A DNA stretch of 64,000 nucleotides from Chryseobacterium sp. 6424 (GTDB lineage: Bacteria > Bacteroidota > Bacteroidia > Flavobacteriales > Weeksellaceae). The position numbers and the translations under genes are program-made. Of the stretch, positions 8,737 through 17,086 are shown piece after piece (the first letter of the stretch is position 1; the number at the start of each line of letters is the position of its first letter). The notes beneath the pieces are model-generated. The model was not told where the DNA came from, did no database searches, and saw only the letters and a list, made by a program, of their open reading frames with translations. The stretch lies in the NCBI RefSeq assembly GCF_003692615.1, contig NZ_CP023540.1, forward strand, positions 992,001 to 1,056,000, written 5' to 3'.

Positions 8737-10107
8737 ATGAACCGACTGATTTTTATTTTCCTACTGCTGACGCAGGTTTTATCTGCACAACAGATCACCG
8801 AGAAATTAGCGCAGGCAACCCAAAATCTTCTAAAGACATCCGCCGCTTATTCCGCGAACATTTCTGTTTATGTAGCAGATGCAGAAGGGAGGCTCGTGTA
8901 CGAATATAATGGCAATCAAGGACTTTCATCGGCATCTACACAGAAGATCTTTACGGCTGGGGCAGCATTGGAAACCCTGGGCGCAGATTATAGATATACC
9001 ACAACGGTATCTTATGACGGTAAGATCTCGGGTGGAAGTTTAAACGGCAATCTTCTTATCACCTCGAATGGTGACTCTACACTGGGCAGCTGGCGCTACG
9101 ATGGCTACAAGCCCGAAGATTTCAAAAAGAAACTTTTGGCGGCATTGCAACAGCACGGAATTAAAAAAATTACCGGTAATTTAATCATTGATGATACGTA
9201 TTTCGATTTCCAGACGGTGCCCGGCGGCTGGCCCTGGAACGACCTCGGCAACTATTATGGCGCTGGCGTCTGGGGCGTAAACTGGCGCGAAAACCAATTT
9301 GATCTTCAGATGAACGGTAGAGATATGAAGTCGGTAAACATTGATCTACCACATGTAAATTGGGTGTCTGACCTTAAAACCGGCGGGACTTCCGACCAAA
9401 GCTTGGTCTTTACGGCGCCTTTTTCTAATGTAGCCTATATCAACGGCACGCTGCCAAATAAAAACATGACCGTTTCGGGTGCGACACCCAATCCGCCACT
9501 TTCGCTGGGAACGGAAATCCAGAAATGGCTTCAACAGTCGGATATTGAATTTAATGGAGAAATTACCACCGGCAACCTTCAACGCATTGCTGGACAAACG
9601 GTTCACACATCAGGCGGTCCTAAAATCCTCGAATATCAATCGCCCACTTTAGATAAGATCATCTACTGGTTTATGCGTAAAAGCGTGAATCTATACGGCG
9701 AAACTTTAATTAAAACTTTAGGGAAAGAAAAGATGAACGACGGTAGTTTTGCCGCGGGGATTACCTATCTTAAAGACTTCTGGAAAGGTAAAGGCATACA
9801 TCCCGCGATGATAAACTTCGCGGATGGGAGCGGACTGTCACCCCAAAACTATGTATCGGCAAAGGCTGAAGTGCAGGCGTTATTGTGGAGCAGCAAACAG
9901 CGTTGGTTTACAATTTTTCATGATGGCTTCCCCACCCAAGGCAACGGCATGAAAATGAAAAGCGGGACCATGAAAAATACGAAATCCTTTGCAGGTTACC
10001 ATACCACCAAGGACGGTAATAAATACGTGTATGCGGTGATTCTGAATAATTATCAGGGCGCGGACATCACCGAGGCCTTATATCGAATCCTAAATATTCT
10101 GAAGTAA
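8737..10107 (+). CDS. dacB: D-alanyl-D-alanine carboxypeptidase/endopeptidase (PBP4 family)
   Basis: A class C penicillin-binding protein (MEROPS S13) that trims or cuts peptidoglycan peptide cross-links in the periplasm. A signal peptide (MNRLIFIFLLLTQVLSAQ) is followed by the three active-site motifs: SxxK as STQK at residues 67-70, SxN as SVN in RKSVNLYGE, and KTG-type KSG in MKMKSGTMKNTKSFAGY. Its 456 residues match PBP4. The stop codon overlaps the start of the histidine kinase gene (TAATG), so the two are translationally coupled, which suggests that the kinase and the cell-wall enzyme share a role. Confidence 0.93.
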   Translation: MNRLIFIFLLLTQVLSAQQITEKLAQATQNLLKTSAAYSANISVYVADAEGRLVYEYNGNQGLSSASTQKIFTAGAALETLGADYRYTTTVSYDGKISGGSLNGNLLITSNGDSTLGSWRYDGYKPEDFKKKLLAALQQHGIKKITGNLIIDDTYFDFQTVPGGWPWNDLGNYYGAGVWGVNWRENQFDLQMNGRDMKSVNIDLPHVNWVSDLKTGGTSDQSLVFTAPFSNVAYINGTLPNKNMTVSGATPNPPLSLGTEIQKWLQQSDIEFNGEITTGNLQRIAGQTVHTSGGPKILEYQSPTLDKIIYWFMRKSVNLYGETLIKTLGKEKMNDGSFAAGITYLKDFWKGKGIHPAMINFADGSGLSPQNYVSAKAEVQALLWSSKQRWFTIFHDGFPTQGNGMKMKSGTMKNTKSFAGYHTTKDGNKYVYAVILNNYQGADITEALYRILNILK

Positions 10108-11273
10108 TGAAGCGCCGGAGTTTTCTGTCAAAGATCAATAACTGGGTGATTTATATTCTGCTTACCTTGGCCATAACAGCAGTCGTAGTCGCCTCAGTGG
10201 TGTTGATCGACTATTTGCGGCGCGAGGAAATTAAGCGTATCGAACTTTTTGCGACCGCGATGAAATATCAGCAGGAAGAGATCATTGAAGATCCTATGAC
10301 GCTTGACCTGCTGCTTCAGATCAGTAAAACTAACAACACGATCCCGGTAATCGTCACCGATAAGAACAAAAACCCCATAGGGACAGATTTTCAGAAAAAT
10401 ATCCCCGAACACGTACAAAAAGATCCCCAAAAAATGCGCGATCTGCTGGTGAAAATGGAGAGATCCTACCAACCGATTGAACTGCAGATGCCCAACGGGA
10501 ACAACCAGTATGTTTTCTATATGAACTCTACTTTGCTGAACAACCTGCGGTATTCACCTTACATCTTGGGGCTTTTGGTTTTTGCTTACATTTGGTTCTC
10601 CTTCTGGTTTTTGCGCACGATAAAGAAGACTGATGAAGGCTATGTTTGGGCTGGCTTGGCAAAAGAAACCGCACACCAGATCGGCACGCCGCTTTCCTCG
10701 ATGATTGGGTGGATTGAGATTCTTCGCATGGAAAACGAAAACAGCGAAGGCGTGCGCGAAATTGAAAAAGACATCAACCGCCTGAAAACCATCTCCGAAA
10801 GGTTCTCCAAAATTGGCTCGGTACCCGAACTGAACGATCTGAATATCAATGAAACCTTACAGCAGAATTATGATTATCTGAAATCCCGGATCTCCACCAA
10901 AGTACGCTTTACCCTGGTGTTGCCGCACGAAGAAATCCTGATTCCGCATAACCGTATCTTGCTGAGCTGGGTGATTGAAAATATCGTAAAGAATGCCGTA
11001 GATGCCATGCGCGGCGAAGGCCGCCTCGAAATCTGCATGTACGAAAAAAACCGCTCTATCTTTATTGATTTTAAAGACAGCGGAGCAGGAATGACGGGCT
11101 ACCAGGCCAGCAACGCTTTCAAGGCGGGTTATTCTACAAAAAAACGTGGCTGGGGCTTAGGCCTCTCACTGGCCAAAAGGGTGATTAAGGAATATCACCG
11201 CGGCGATATCCGCATCGCACACACCGAAGTAGGGAAGGGCACTACTTTTAGAATCAGCATCAAGAATACCTGA
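10107..11273 (+). CDS. Membrane sensor histidine kinase
   Basis: A 388-residue kinase with a transmembrane helix at about residues 14-34, a periplasmic segment of about 115 residues, a second helix at about 151-169, a HisKA domain with phospho-accepting His190 (KETAHQIGTPLSSMIGW), and an HATPase_c domain with N box NIVKNAVDAM, G1 DSGAGM and G2 GWGLGLSLAKR. No response-regulator gene lies nearby, so it is an orphan whose partner is elsewhere. One-base overlap with dacB points to coupled synthesis; envelope stress is a plausible but unproven signal. It converges with the M1 peptidase gene, the two stops being 4 bases apart. Confidence 0.92.
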   Translation: MKRRSFLSKINNWVIYILLTLAITAVVVASVVLIDYLRREEIKRIELFATAMKYQQEEIIEDPMTLDLLLQISKTNNTIPVIVTDKNKNPIGTDFQKNIPEHVQKDPQKMRDLLVKMERSYQPIELQMPNGNNQYVFYMNSTLLNNLRYSPYILGLLVFAYIWFSFWFLRTIKKTDEGYVWAGLAKETAHQIGTPLSSMIGWIEILRMENENSEGVREIEKDINRLKTISERFSKIGSVPELNDLNINETLQQNYDYLKSRISTKVRFTLVLPHEEILIPHNRILLSWVIENIVKNAVDAMRGEGRLEICMYEKNRSIFIDFKDSGAGMTGYQASNAFKAGYSTKKRGWGLGLSLAKRVIKEYHRGDIRIAHTEVGKGTTFRISIKNT

Positions 11274-11277
11274 GAAA

Positions 11278-12888
11278 CTATTTGACGGACTGATATTTCA
11301 CATAATAATTATCATCAAATTGTACAGGTTGCAAATTCATTAGTCTTACTGTTTGCCATTTGTCTGTCGGGGTAATCATTTGAAAGTCATTGATTTTCAA
11401 TGGAATATGCAGGTTCTCTACTGCGTTAGTGTAGCGGAAGTTCAGTTCATTCCCGCGTTGCGAGTATTCTAAAACAGGGACTTTTGTCGTTCTTAAATAT
11501 TGATTGAATATACTGGACAGATCAATCCCCGAGTGTCTGGAGAAGTAATTTTCAATCTGCTGCGTGGTAACCGTTTGATGGTAAAACTCTTTGCCCAAAC
11601 CTCTTAGTATCTGCCGGAATTTGTCATCATTCCCAATAATCTGGCGGATCGTATGCAACATATTGGCGCCTTTATAGTACATATCGCCACTGCCCTCGTT
11701 TCTTACGCCGTATGTGCCGATAATCGGGATGTCGTTGGCAATATTACGGCGGATGCCCTGTACATACTTCTCTGCGGAAGCTTTATCCATATATTTTTCG
11801 GTGAAAAGCGTTTCGGAATAGCTGGTGAATCCTTCATGGATCCACATATCAGCTTGGTCTTTGGCGGTGATGCTGTTGGCAAACCATTCGTGCCCGGTTT
11901 CGTGGATGATGATGAAATCCCAGTTCAGGCCCACGCCGGTGCCGGAAAGATCGCGGCCTAGATAGCCGTTTTCATAGCCGTTGCCGTAAGCGACATTGCT
12001 CTGATGCTCCATACCCAGATAAGGCGTTTCGACCAGTTTATAAGAATCTTCATAAAAAGGATATGGGCCAAACCAGTACTCGAATGCCTGCATCATCGGT
12101 TTTACTTGCTTAAACTGTTTTCTTGCCTTGTCTAGATTGTAGTCCAGTACCCAATAATCAAGGTCGAGTTTGCCTTTTTCACCGTCATAAATATCTTTAA
12201 AATTGACATATTTACCAACGCTCGGCACGATGGAATAAGCATTAATCGGGTTTTTAACTTCCCAGACAAAGATGTTCTTATCGTTCTCAGTGGTTTTTGA
12301 GATCAGACGGCCATTTCCGACGCCAGTAAGGTCTTTGGGTGTGATGATCTTCATCACGATGCCCTCATCAGGTTCATCACTCCAGAGGTCTTTAATAGGA
12401 AGCCACACCGAGGCGCCAATGCCTTCCTGGGCCACACTTACAAAGGGATTTCCGTTCGCGTCCTTGGCAAAAACCCAGCCGCCATCCCACGGGGCGTTTT
12501 TTGCGATCACCGGCTGTCCCCAATAATCTATCGTAAAAGTGTGTGTTTCGCCTTTTTTATAGCTTTTCTTGGTTTCAATAAAGATGAAATCCCCTTCGCG
12601 GCGTGCGCTGAGTTTGCTATCATCAGAAATGAGTCGGTACGCCATAGGTTGCTGCAGATCTATCTGAAATACGGGGTTCTGTACCTCTTGGGTAATTTCA
12701 AAAGTGATTTTATTGCTGCCCGAAACAGATTTTTCATTAAAATTAGGCTCAACAGAAAGCTCGTACTTCTTAACATCCCAAAAGTTGCGGAAATGCGTAT
12801 CCGAGCCTTTCAGCGTGTCCTGTTTAGTGAAGTTCTGGGCCGGTAAAAGTCCGGACAATAAGATAATAAGCAGCGTGGTTTTTCTCAT
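11278..12888 (-). CDS. M1 family metallopeptidase (aminopeptidase-N like)
   Basis: A secreted zinc aminopeptidase of 536 residues with a signal peptide (MRKTTLLIILLSGLLPAQ). The zinc motif HETGH is at residues 329-333 and the third ligand Glu352 lies in WIHEGFTSYSE, giving HExxH-x18-E. The exopeptidase motif corresponding to GAMEN is GMEHQ at 292-296. It is shorter than full aminopeptidase N and ends soon after the catalytic domain, as in many Bacteroidota homologues. It probably trims peptides in the periplasm or at the cell surface. A TATCTTTG box lies at 12905-12912. Confidence 0.93.
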   Translation of the reverse strand: MRKTTLLIILLSGLLPAQNFTKQDTLKGSDTHFRNFWDVKKYELSVEPNFNEKSVSGSNKITFEITQEVQNPVFQIDLQQPMAYRLISDDSKLSARREGDFIFIETKKSYKKGETHTFTIDYWGQPVIAKNAPWDGGWVFAKDANGNPFVSVAQEGIGASVWLPIKDLWSDEPDEGIVMKIITPKDLTGVGNGRLISKTTENDKNIFVWEVKNPINAYSIVPSVGKYVNFKDIYDGEKGKLDLDYWVLDYNLDKARKQFKQVKPMMQAFEYWFGPYPFYEDSYKLVETPYLGMEHQSNVAYGNGYENGYLGRDLSGTGVGLNWDFIIIHETGHEWFANSITAKDQADMWIHEGFTSYSETLFTEKYMDKASAEKYVQGIRRNIANDIPIIGTYGVRNEGSGDMYYKGANMLHTIRQIIGNDDKFRQILRGLGKEFYHQTVTTQQIENYFSRHSGIDLSSIFNQYLRTTKVPVLEYSQRGNELNFRYTNAVENLHIPLKINDFQMITPTDKWQTVRLMNLQPVQFDDNYYVKYQSVK

Positions 12889-12904
12889 CTGAAATGATTT
12901 AAGT

Positions 12905-12912
12905 CAAAGATA
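12905..12912 (-). promoter_or_regulatory. -7 box of the M1 peptidase gene
   Basis: TATCTTTG on the minus strand, 17 bases before the start codon at 12888. Confidence 0.55.
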
Positions 12913-12963
12913 ATCAATTTTTGTTGCCATAACATAACCGTTCTTAATCATAAAAAAAATCAG

Positions 12964-12971
12964 TATTTTTG
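12964..12971 (+). promoter_or_regulatory. -7 box of the glutaminyl cyclotransferase gene
   Basis: TATTTTTG, 16 bases before the ATG at 12988. No convincing -33 box was seen. Confidence 0.5.
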
Positions 12972-12987
12972 AAGAAATTTATCATCA

Positions 12988-14010
12988 ATGAATATCAGAA
13001 TACTGCTTGTCTGTTTGGTTTTTACGCTTTTTATATCATGTAACAAAGACAAGGAAATCCTCAACAGTCTCAACGATTATAACCTTTCCATGGAAAGTAG
13101 CGGGTACCGTTTCGGTGACAGACTGAATTTGCCTAAGGAAGTGACAGATCAAGCGGAGAGCATTTCGATAAGTTTCGGTGATAAAGAAACCAGCAATTTG
13201 GTTGTTGATCCGCAGTTTTTTACCCTTGGTGATAACGCTGTGACATTCATCATCAAACTGAAAAATGGCGAAATCCTGAATCAGGATGCCACGATAAATG
13301 TTTTTGCAAAGAATCCTGAGGCCAATATCGCATATGAGATCATCAATGAATATCCGCATGACCCGGAAAATTTCGTGCAGGGATTTCTGACCGAAGGAAA
13401 TACAATTTATGAATCCGACGGGCAGCAAGGCTCATCCAGAATCCTGAAATATACTCTCGGAAGTACCGAGCCGATAGCACAAACACCACAACCGGCCGAA
13501 ATATTCTCTGAAGGCGCAACGATTATTGGTGATAAAATTTACCAACTCACCTGGCATCATAAAAAAGGCTATATCTATAACAAAAGCGACCTAAGCTTAA
13601 TTGGCGAATTTGCGTACCCAAATGTAGTGGGTGAAGGCTGGGGCCTAACATACGACGGCAAGAATCTGATACTGTCTGACGGTACCAAGAATATCTACTT
13701 CCTTGATCCGGCCAATCCTTCAAATGTGGTGCGATACATATCCGTGGCCGGCCACGCCGAAGCTTATGACCGACTGAACGAACTGGAGTATCACAAGGGT
13801 TTTATCTACGCCAACGTGTGGCAGAAACCTATGATCCTGAAGATCAATCCGGCTAACGGCGAAGTGGTAGGAAAGTTTGACTTTACGGAGATCGCGAGAA
13901 AACATACCACCAACGAAGACGATGTACTGAATGGCATTGCCTTTAAAGGCGACAATATGCTGATTACCGGGAAGTACTGGGACAAAATCTATGAAGTGGT
14001 GATTAAATAA
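12988..14010 (+). CDS. Glutaminyl-peptide cyclotransferase (glutamine cyclotransferase family)
   Basis: Predicted to cyclise N-terminal glutamine of exported proteins to pyroglutamate. The 340-residue protein begins with a lipoprotein signal (LFTLFISC, Cys about 18), then an Ig-like stretch of roughly 100 residues, then a beta-propeller of the papaya-type glutamine cyclotransferase family (YPHDPENFVQGFLTEGNTIYE, GEGWGLTYDG, LNELEYHKGFIYANVW and LNGIAF). Bacteroidota secrete many proteins whose mature N-terminus is Gln, which gives the enzyme obvious substrates. It is the first gene of a plus-strand cluster reaching to the ArsC-like gene. Confidence 0.88.
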   Translation: MNIRILLVCLVFTLFISCNKDKEILNSLNDYNLSMESSGYRFGDRLNLPKEVTDQAESISISFGDKETSNLVVDPQFFTLGDNAVTFIIKLKNGEILNQDATINVFAKNPEANIAYEIINEYPHDPENFVQGFLTEGNTIYESDGQQGSSRILKYTLGSTEPIAQTPQPAEIFSEGATIIGDKIYQLTWHHKKGYIYNKSDLSLIGEFAYPNVVGEGWGLTYDGKNLILSDGTKNIYFLDPANPSNVVRYISVAGHAEAYDRLNELEYHKGFIYANVWQKPMILKINPANGEVVGKFDFTEIARKHTTNEDDVLNGIAFKGDNMLITGKYWDKIYEVVIK

Positions 14011-14014
14011 TCCC

Positions 14015-14776
14015 ATGAGACCACTGTTTTATATTCTGTTGTTGTGTAGTGCTCTGCTCGGTGCGCAGCAAAAAACGCCGCCGCCTTTACCACTGGTGGG
14101 CATGCAGGATTTCTTTGCTGATGACTATGGCAATTTCTATATTTACAAACCGCAGGATTTCAGTTTTACCAAATACGACGCTGCGGGACGTGTGCTTGCC
14201 AAGCAGATGTTCGCGCTTCCGTTTCGCATACAATCGGTACAAAATCCACTGAGTATTCCGGCTTTTTCGGAAAACGCTCAGGAACTCCGCTTTTACGACC
14301 ATCATCTCAATCTCGTTCAAACCATTAGTTTCCGGCAGAAGTTTGGTTTTATAAAGATGGCGTATGCCGAAGATCTGCAACAAATCTGGCTGATGGATGA
14401 AGGCTCGAAACAACTGCTGCAGTATAATTATCGCGATGATAAAGTGGTTTCTTCACTACCGTTTTTTGCTGTTGCCAGCCCAGTGCTGGACCTGGTTGTG
14501 CATGATGGCCTGGCTTATATTTTAACGCAATCGGGACTTACGGTCCTCAACATGAAAACCAGCTATGTGACGGCTTACCCTTTGGCGCAGCCACGAAAAC
14601 TCATGCGGGAAAACTCCAGCATCCTCATTTTTGAGAAAAACGCGGTCTGGCAAGTGGGAGCCGCAGGTTTAGCGCTTCTCTACCAAGGTGCTGAAGACGC
14701 GATTGTGGATAAAAATTCAGATTCTTATTTTGAAATCAGGGGGAACAAACTATATCTTTACCCCATCAAATCATAA
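14015..14776 (+). CDS. Secreted protein of unknown function, propeller-like
   Basis: A 253-residue protein with a signal peptide (MRPLFYILLLCSALLGAQ) and a repetitive beta-rich body. Motifs such as FFADDYGNFYIYKPQDFSF, LQQIWLMDEGSKQLLQYNYRDD and GLAYILTQSGLTVLN recall NHL or WD-type beta-propeller blades. It starts 4 bases after the cyclotransferase gene, so they are co-transcribed. I do not recognise a named family. A partner or structural role beside the cyclotransferase is only an inference. Confidence 0.75.
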   Translation: MRPLFYILLLCSALLGAQQKTPPPLPLVGMQDFFADDYGNFYIYKPQDFSFTKYDAAGRVLAKQMFALPFRIQSVQNPLSIPAFSENAQELRFYDHHLNLVQTISFRQKFGFIKMAYAEDLQQIWLMDEGSKQLLQYNYRDDKVVSSLPFFAVASPVLDLVVHDGLAYILTQSGLTVLNMKTSYVTAYPLAQPRKLMRENSSILIFEKNAVWQVGAAGLALLYQGAEDAIVDKNSDSYFEIRGNKLYLYPIKS

Positions 14777-14835
14777 CACTGTGGCAGGCATTACTGCAGC
14801 GGCGTCTTATGAGTCAATCCTTAATTTTTTTCAAC

Positions 14836-15449
14836 ATGCATATTGCAGTAACAGGAAATATTGGTGCCGGAAAAACCACCCTTACCACCATGCTGGCTAA
14901 ACATTACAAATGGCACGCACAATTCGAAGATGTAGACCATAACCCATATCTGGAAGATTTTTATGCGGATATGAATAAATGGAGTTTTGCGTTGCAGATC
15001 TATTTTTGGGCAGCCGTTTCCGTCAGGTAAAAGAAATTCGCGACAGCGGCCAGAACATTGTACAAGACCGTACCATCTATGAAGATGCCCATATCTTTGC
15101 CGAAAACCTGAATGATATGCAACTGATGAGCGACCGCGATTTCAGTAATTACTCCTCGCTTTTCGAGTTGATGAAGAATTTTGTTTCGGCACCCGATTTG
15201 CTGATCTATTTGAAATCTGATGTTCCGAACCTAGTGAAGAAGATTTACAAGCGCGGGCGGGATTATGAAGCCTCGATTTCCATAGATTACCTCTCGAAAC
15301 TTAACCAGAAGTATGAAAAATGGATCTCTGGCTATAAGGAAGGAAAACTGCTCATCATTGAAGTTGATGATCTGGATTTTGTGGAGCGGCCCGAAGATTT
15401 CGGCCTCATCCTTGAAAAAATAGAAACCGAACTGCACGGTTTGTTCTAA
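14836..15449 (+). pseudogene. Deoxynucleoside kinase, frameshifted
   Basis: The 5' part (14836 to about 15007) encodes MHIAVTGNIGAGKTTL with the P-loop GNIGAGKTT and the deoxynucleoside-kinase segment DVDHNPYLEDFYADMNKWSFALQIYF. That frame then runs into WAAVSVR and stops at 15030. The continuation (LGSRFRQVKEIRDSG, DRTIYEDAHIF, ending at 15449) is in the -1 frame. One extra T in the five-T run at 15003-15007 would restore a 204-residue enzyme, the usual size. The enzyme would phosphorylate deoxynucleosides in salvage. The shift is either a real null mutation, a homopolymer sequencing error or, less likely, slippage. Both halves look otherwise unmutated, which favours a recent event or an error. 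Confidence 0.85.
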
Positions 15450-15463
15450 AAAAAAGTTGAGCG

Positions 15464-15811
15464 ATGATAAAAGTTCTATACCACGGCTCTTGCTCGAAAT
15501 CCAAAGCCATTCTAGAGCATCTCGATGAAAACAATGTCGCCTTCGAGATCATTGATTTTATTGAGCAACCTTTGTCGCCAATGGAAATCAGGACTTTGCT
15601 TAAGAAATTGAATGCAGGTGTGCAGGAGTTGATTCGTAAGAATGATAAGCTCTACAAAGAAAAATTCGCTGCAAAACAACATTCCGATGAGGAATGGATT
15701 AACGTTCTGTCCGAAAATCCATCGCTGATTCAGCGGCCAATCCTTATTAAAGGTCCCATTGCGATGATTGGCCGACCAGTGGAAAACGTACGGTTTTTTA
15801 TTGATAAATAA
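15464..15811 (+). CDS. ArsC/Spx-like thioredoxin-fold protein
   Basis: A 115-residue protein of the arsenate reductase (glutaredoxin-type ArsC) superfamily. The N-terminal strand-loop holds the single redox Cys in YHGSCSKSKAILEHL, and the C-terminal half shows NPSLIQRPILIKGPIAMIGRP, where the cis-Pro/Arg segment of ArsC lies. The loop differs from the classical NPxCGTSRN, so true arsenate reduction is uncertain; a general thiol-redox or Spx-like role is possible. It follows the kinase gene by 14 bases and converges with the epimerase gene at 15813. Confidence 0.8.
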   Translation: MIKVLYHGSCSKSKAILEHLDENNVAFEIIDFIEQPLSPMEIRTLLKKLNAGVQELIRKNDKLYKEKFAAKQHSDEEWINVLSENPSLIQRPILIKGPIAMIGRPVENVRFFIDK

Positions 15812-15812
15812 A

Positions 15813-16709
15813 TTAGTGGACCAGCTCTTGTAACGCCTCCGAAAGTTTAGTGTATTTAAAACGAAAGCCCAGCGTCTTTATCTTATCATTAGAGGCGCGT
15901 GTACCTTCCAAAATAATGCCGCTCATTTCTCCCAGCGCCATTTTCATGATAAATGCAGGTATTTTTACCGGTAAAAAAGTTTTACCCGAAGTTTTTGCTA
16001 AAGATTTCATGAAAACTTTGTTGGTCACCACATCATCAGCTACCGCATTTATTTTCCCCTCCACCGAAACATTTTCCAAAGCATAAACATACATGCGAGC
16101 CAAGTCTTCAGCATGGATCCAGTTCATCCATTGTTTACCCGTGCCCAGCGCGGAAGCCACATGGTAATCGGTTGTTTTTTTTAACAAAGGGAAAGCGCCG
16201 CCATCTTTTGCCAACACCATGGCTGTCCGTACGCAAACTACCCGTCTTGCAATATCCTCAAAATCTTCCGCGGCAGACTCCCACGCAACACACAACTGCG
16301 AAAGGAAGTCATGTTTTAGGATGGGAGATTTTTCCGTTAGGATTTGATCGCTGGTTACTGTGCCGTAATAATTAATACCTGATGATGAGATGAAAGACTG
16401 CAAGTGCACATTCTTCTCCAGACAATATTTTTTAAGCAACGCGGCAGATCGTACACGACTTTCGTAAAGTTCTTTCCTGTAACTGCCAGTCCATGGTTTA
16501 CTGATGTTGGCGCCGGCGAGGTGTATGATGGCATCCAGGTTTTCAAAAGCGGCTTCATCAATGTAATCCTCAGCGATGTTCCAGTGGAAGTTTTCGGGAT
16601 TTGGTGTTTTTTTGCGCGTCAGCAGGCGTACAGTATGTTTCTTTTCCTTCAGGATTTTGATGAGGTATCTGCCCACCAGTCCGGTGCCGCCTGTGATGAG
16701 AATGTTCAT
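15813..16709 (-). CDS. TIGR01777-type NAD(P)-dependent epimerase (YfcH-like)
   Basis: An extended short-chain dehydrogenase of 298 residues. The Rossmann motif ITGGTGLVGRYL opens the protein, VRLLTRKK follows, and the family segments DAIIHLAGANIS, FISSSGINYYGT and KQWMNWIHAEDLARM are clear. The family includes E. coli YfcH and plant cell-division proteins, but the substrate is unknown. It begins 3 bases after the DUF493 gene and is likely co-transcribed with it. Confidence 0.88.
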   Translation of the reverse strand: MNILITGGTGLVGRYLIKILKEKKHTVRLLTRKKTPNPENFHWNIAEDYIDEAAFENLDAIIHLAGANISKPWTGSYRKELYESRVRSAALLKKYCLEKNVHLQSFISSSGINYYGTVTSDQILTEKSPILKHDFLSQLCVAWESAAEDFEDIARRVVCVRTAMVLAKDGGAFPLLKKTTDYHVASALGTGKQWMNWIHAEDLARMYVYALENVSVEGKINAVADDVVTNKVFMKSLAKTSGKTFLPVKIPAFIMKMALGEMSGIILEGTRASNDKIKTLGFRFKYTKLSEALQELVH

Positions 16710-16712
16710 ACC

Positions 16713-17021
16713 TTAAAGCATCATTACGCCGGGGATTTTACCGACTTCCCTATAAATATTAATAACCTGCTCCGCATCAAGCACAAACGCGCTGATGCTG
16801 ATAGAGGTGTATTTTCCGTTTTTGCTTTCACGGGTGTTCAGCGTAAATTTAATACCGTCGAACACACGGTAAATCTCCGTATGACGTGATTCTTGATTGG
16901 TAATAATGAATTTAAAAAGGTAATCTTCCGGGAAATCATGGGTAGCCTCCAGCTTTTCTTTTAGTGAAGCGTAGAAGTCATCTGGGTTTGTCTGTTCCTG
17001 GTTATCTATGATATTAATCAT
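16713..17021 (-). CDS. DUF493 (YbeD-like) family protein
   Basis: A 102-residue cytosolic protein. FYASLKEKLEATHDFPEDYLFKFI and ISISAFVLDAEQVINIYREVGKIPGVMML match the ferredoxin-like, ACT-related fold of E. coli YbeD. In E. coli YbeD neighbours lipoate genes; here it lies upstream of the epimerase with a 3-base gap. A regulatory or ligand-sensing role is inferred only from the fold. Confidence 0.85.
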   Translation of the reverse strand: MINIIDNQEQTNPDDFYASLKEKLEATHDFPEDYLFKFIITNQESRHTEIYRVFDGIKFTLNTRESKNGKYTSISISAFVLDAEQVINIYREVGKIPGVMML

Positions 17022-17040
17022 GTTTTCATTTAAATTTTAT

Positions 17041-17064
17041 AAAAAAATTCCGGATTTACCGGAA
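17041..17064 (-). terminator. Terminator after the DUF4197 gene
   Basis: TTCCGG at 17048-17053 pairs with CCGGAA at 17059-17064 across a 5-base loop. The A-run at 17041-17047 gives a U-run on the minus strand, just beyond the DUF4197 stop at 17087. Confidence 0.75.
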
Positions 17065-17086
17065 CTTCAAAATTAAGCAATAATTT

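Noticed and set aside
14995..15012. Programmed -1 frameshift in the deoxynucleoside kinase gene
   Set aside because: TAT TTT TGG is not a full X-XXY-YYZ slippery heptamer and I see no strong downstream stem; an indel or sequencing error is the simpler reading.
14979..15449. Independent gene beginning at an ATG at 14979
   Set aside because: The first residues (MEFCVADLF) are an out-of-frame reading of the kinase; the true continuation begins only after the frameshift at about 15007.
15464..15811. Confident naming as arsenate reductase
   Set aside because: The active loop HGSCSKSK departs from the arsenate-reducing consensus and no other ars gene is present.
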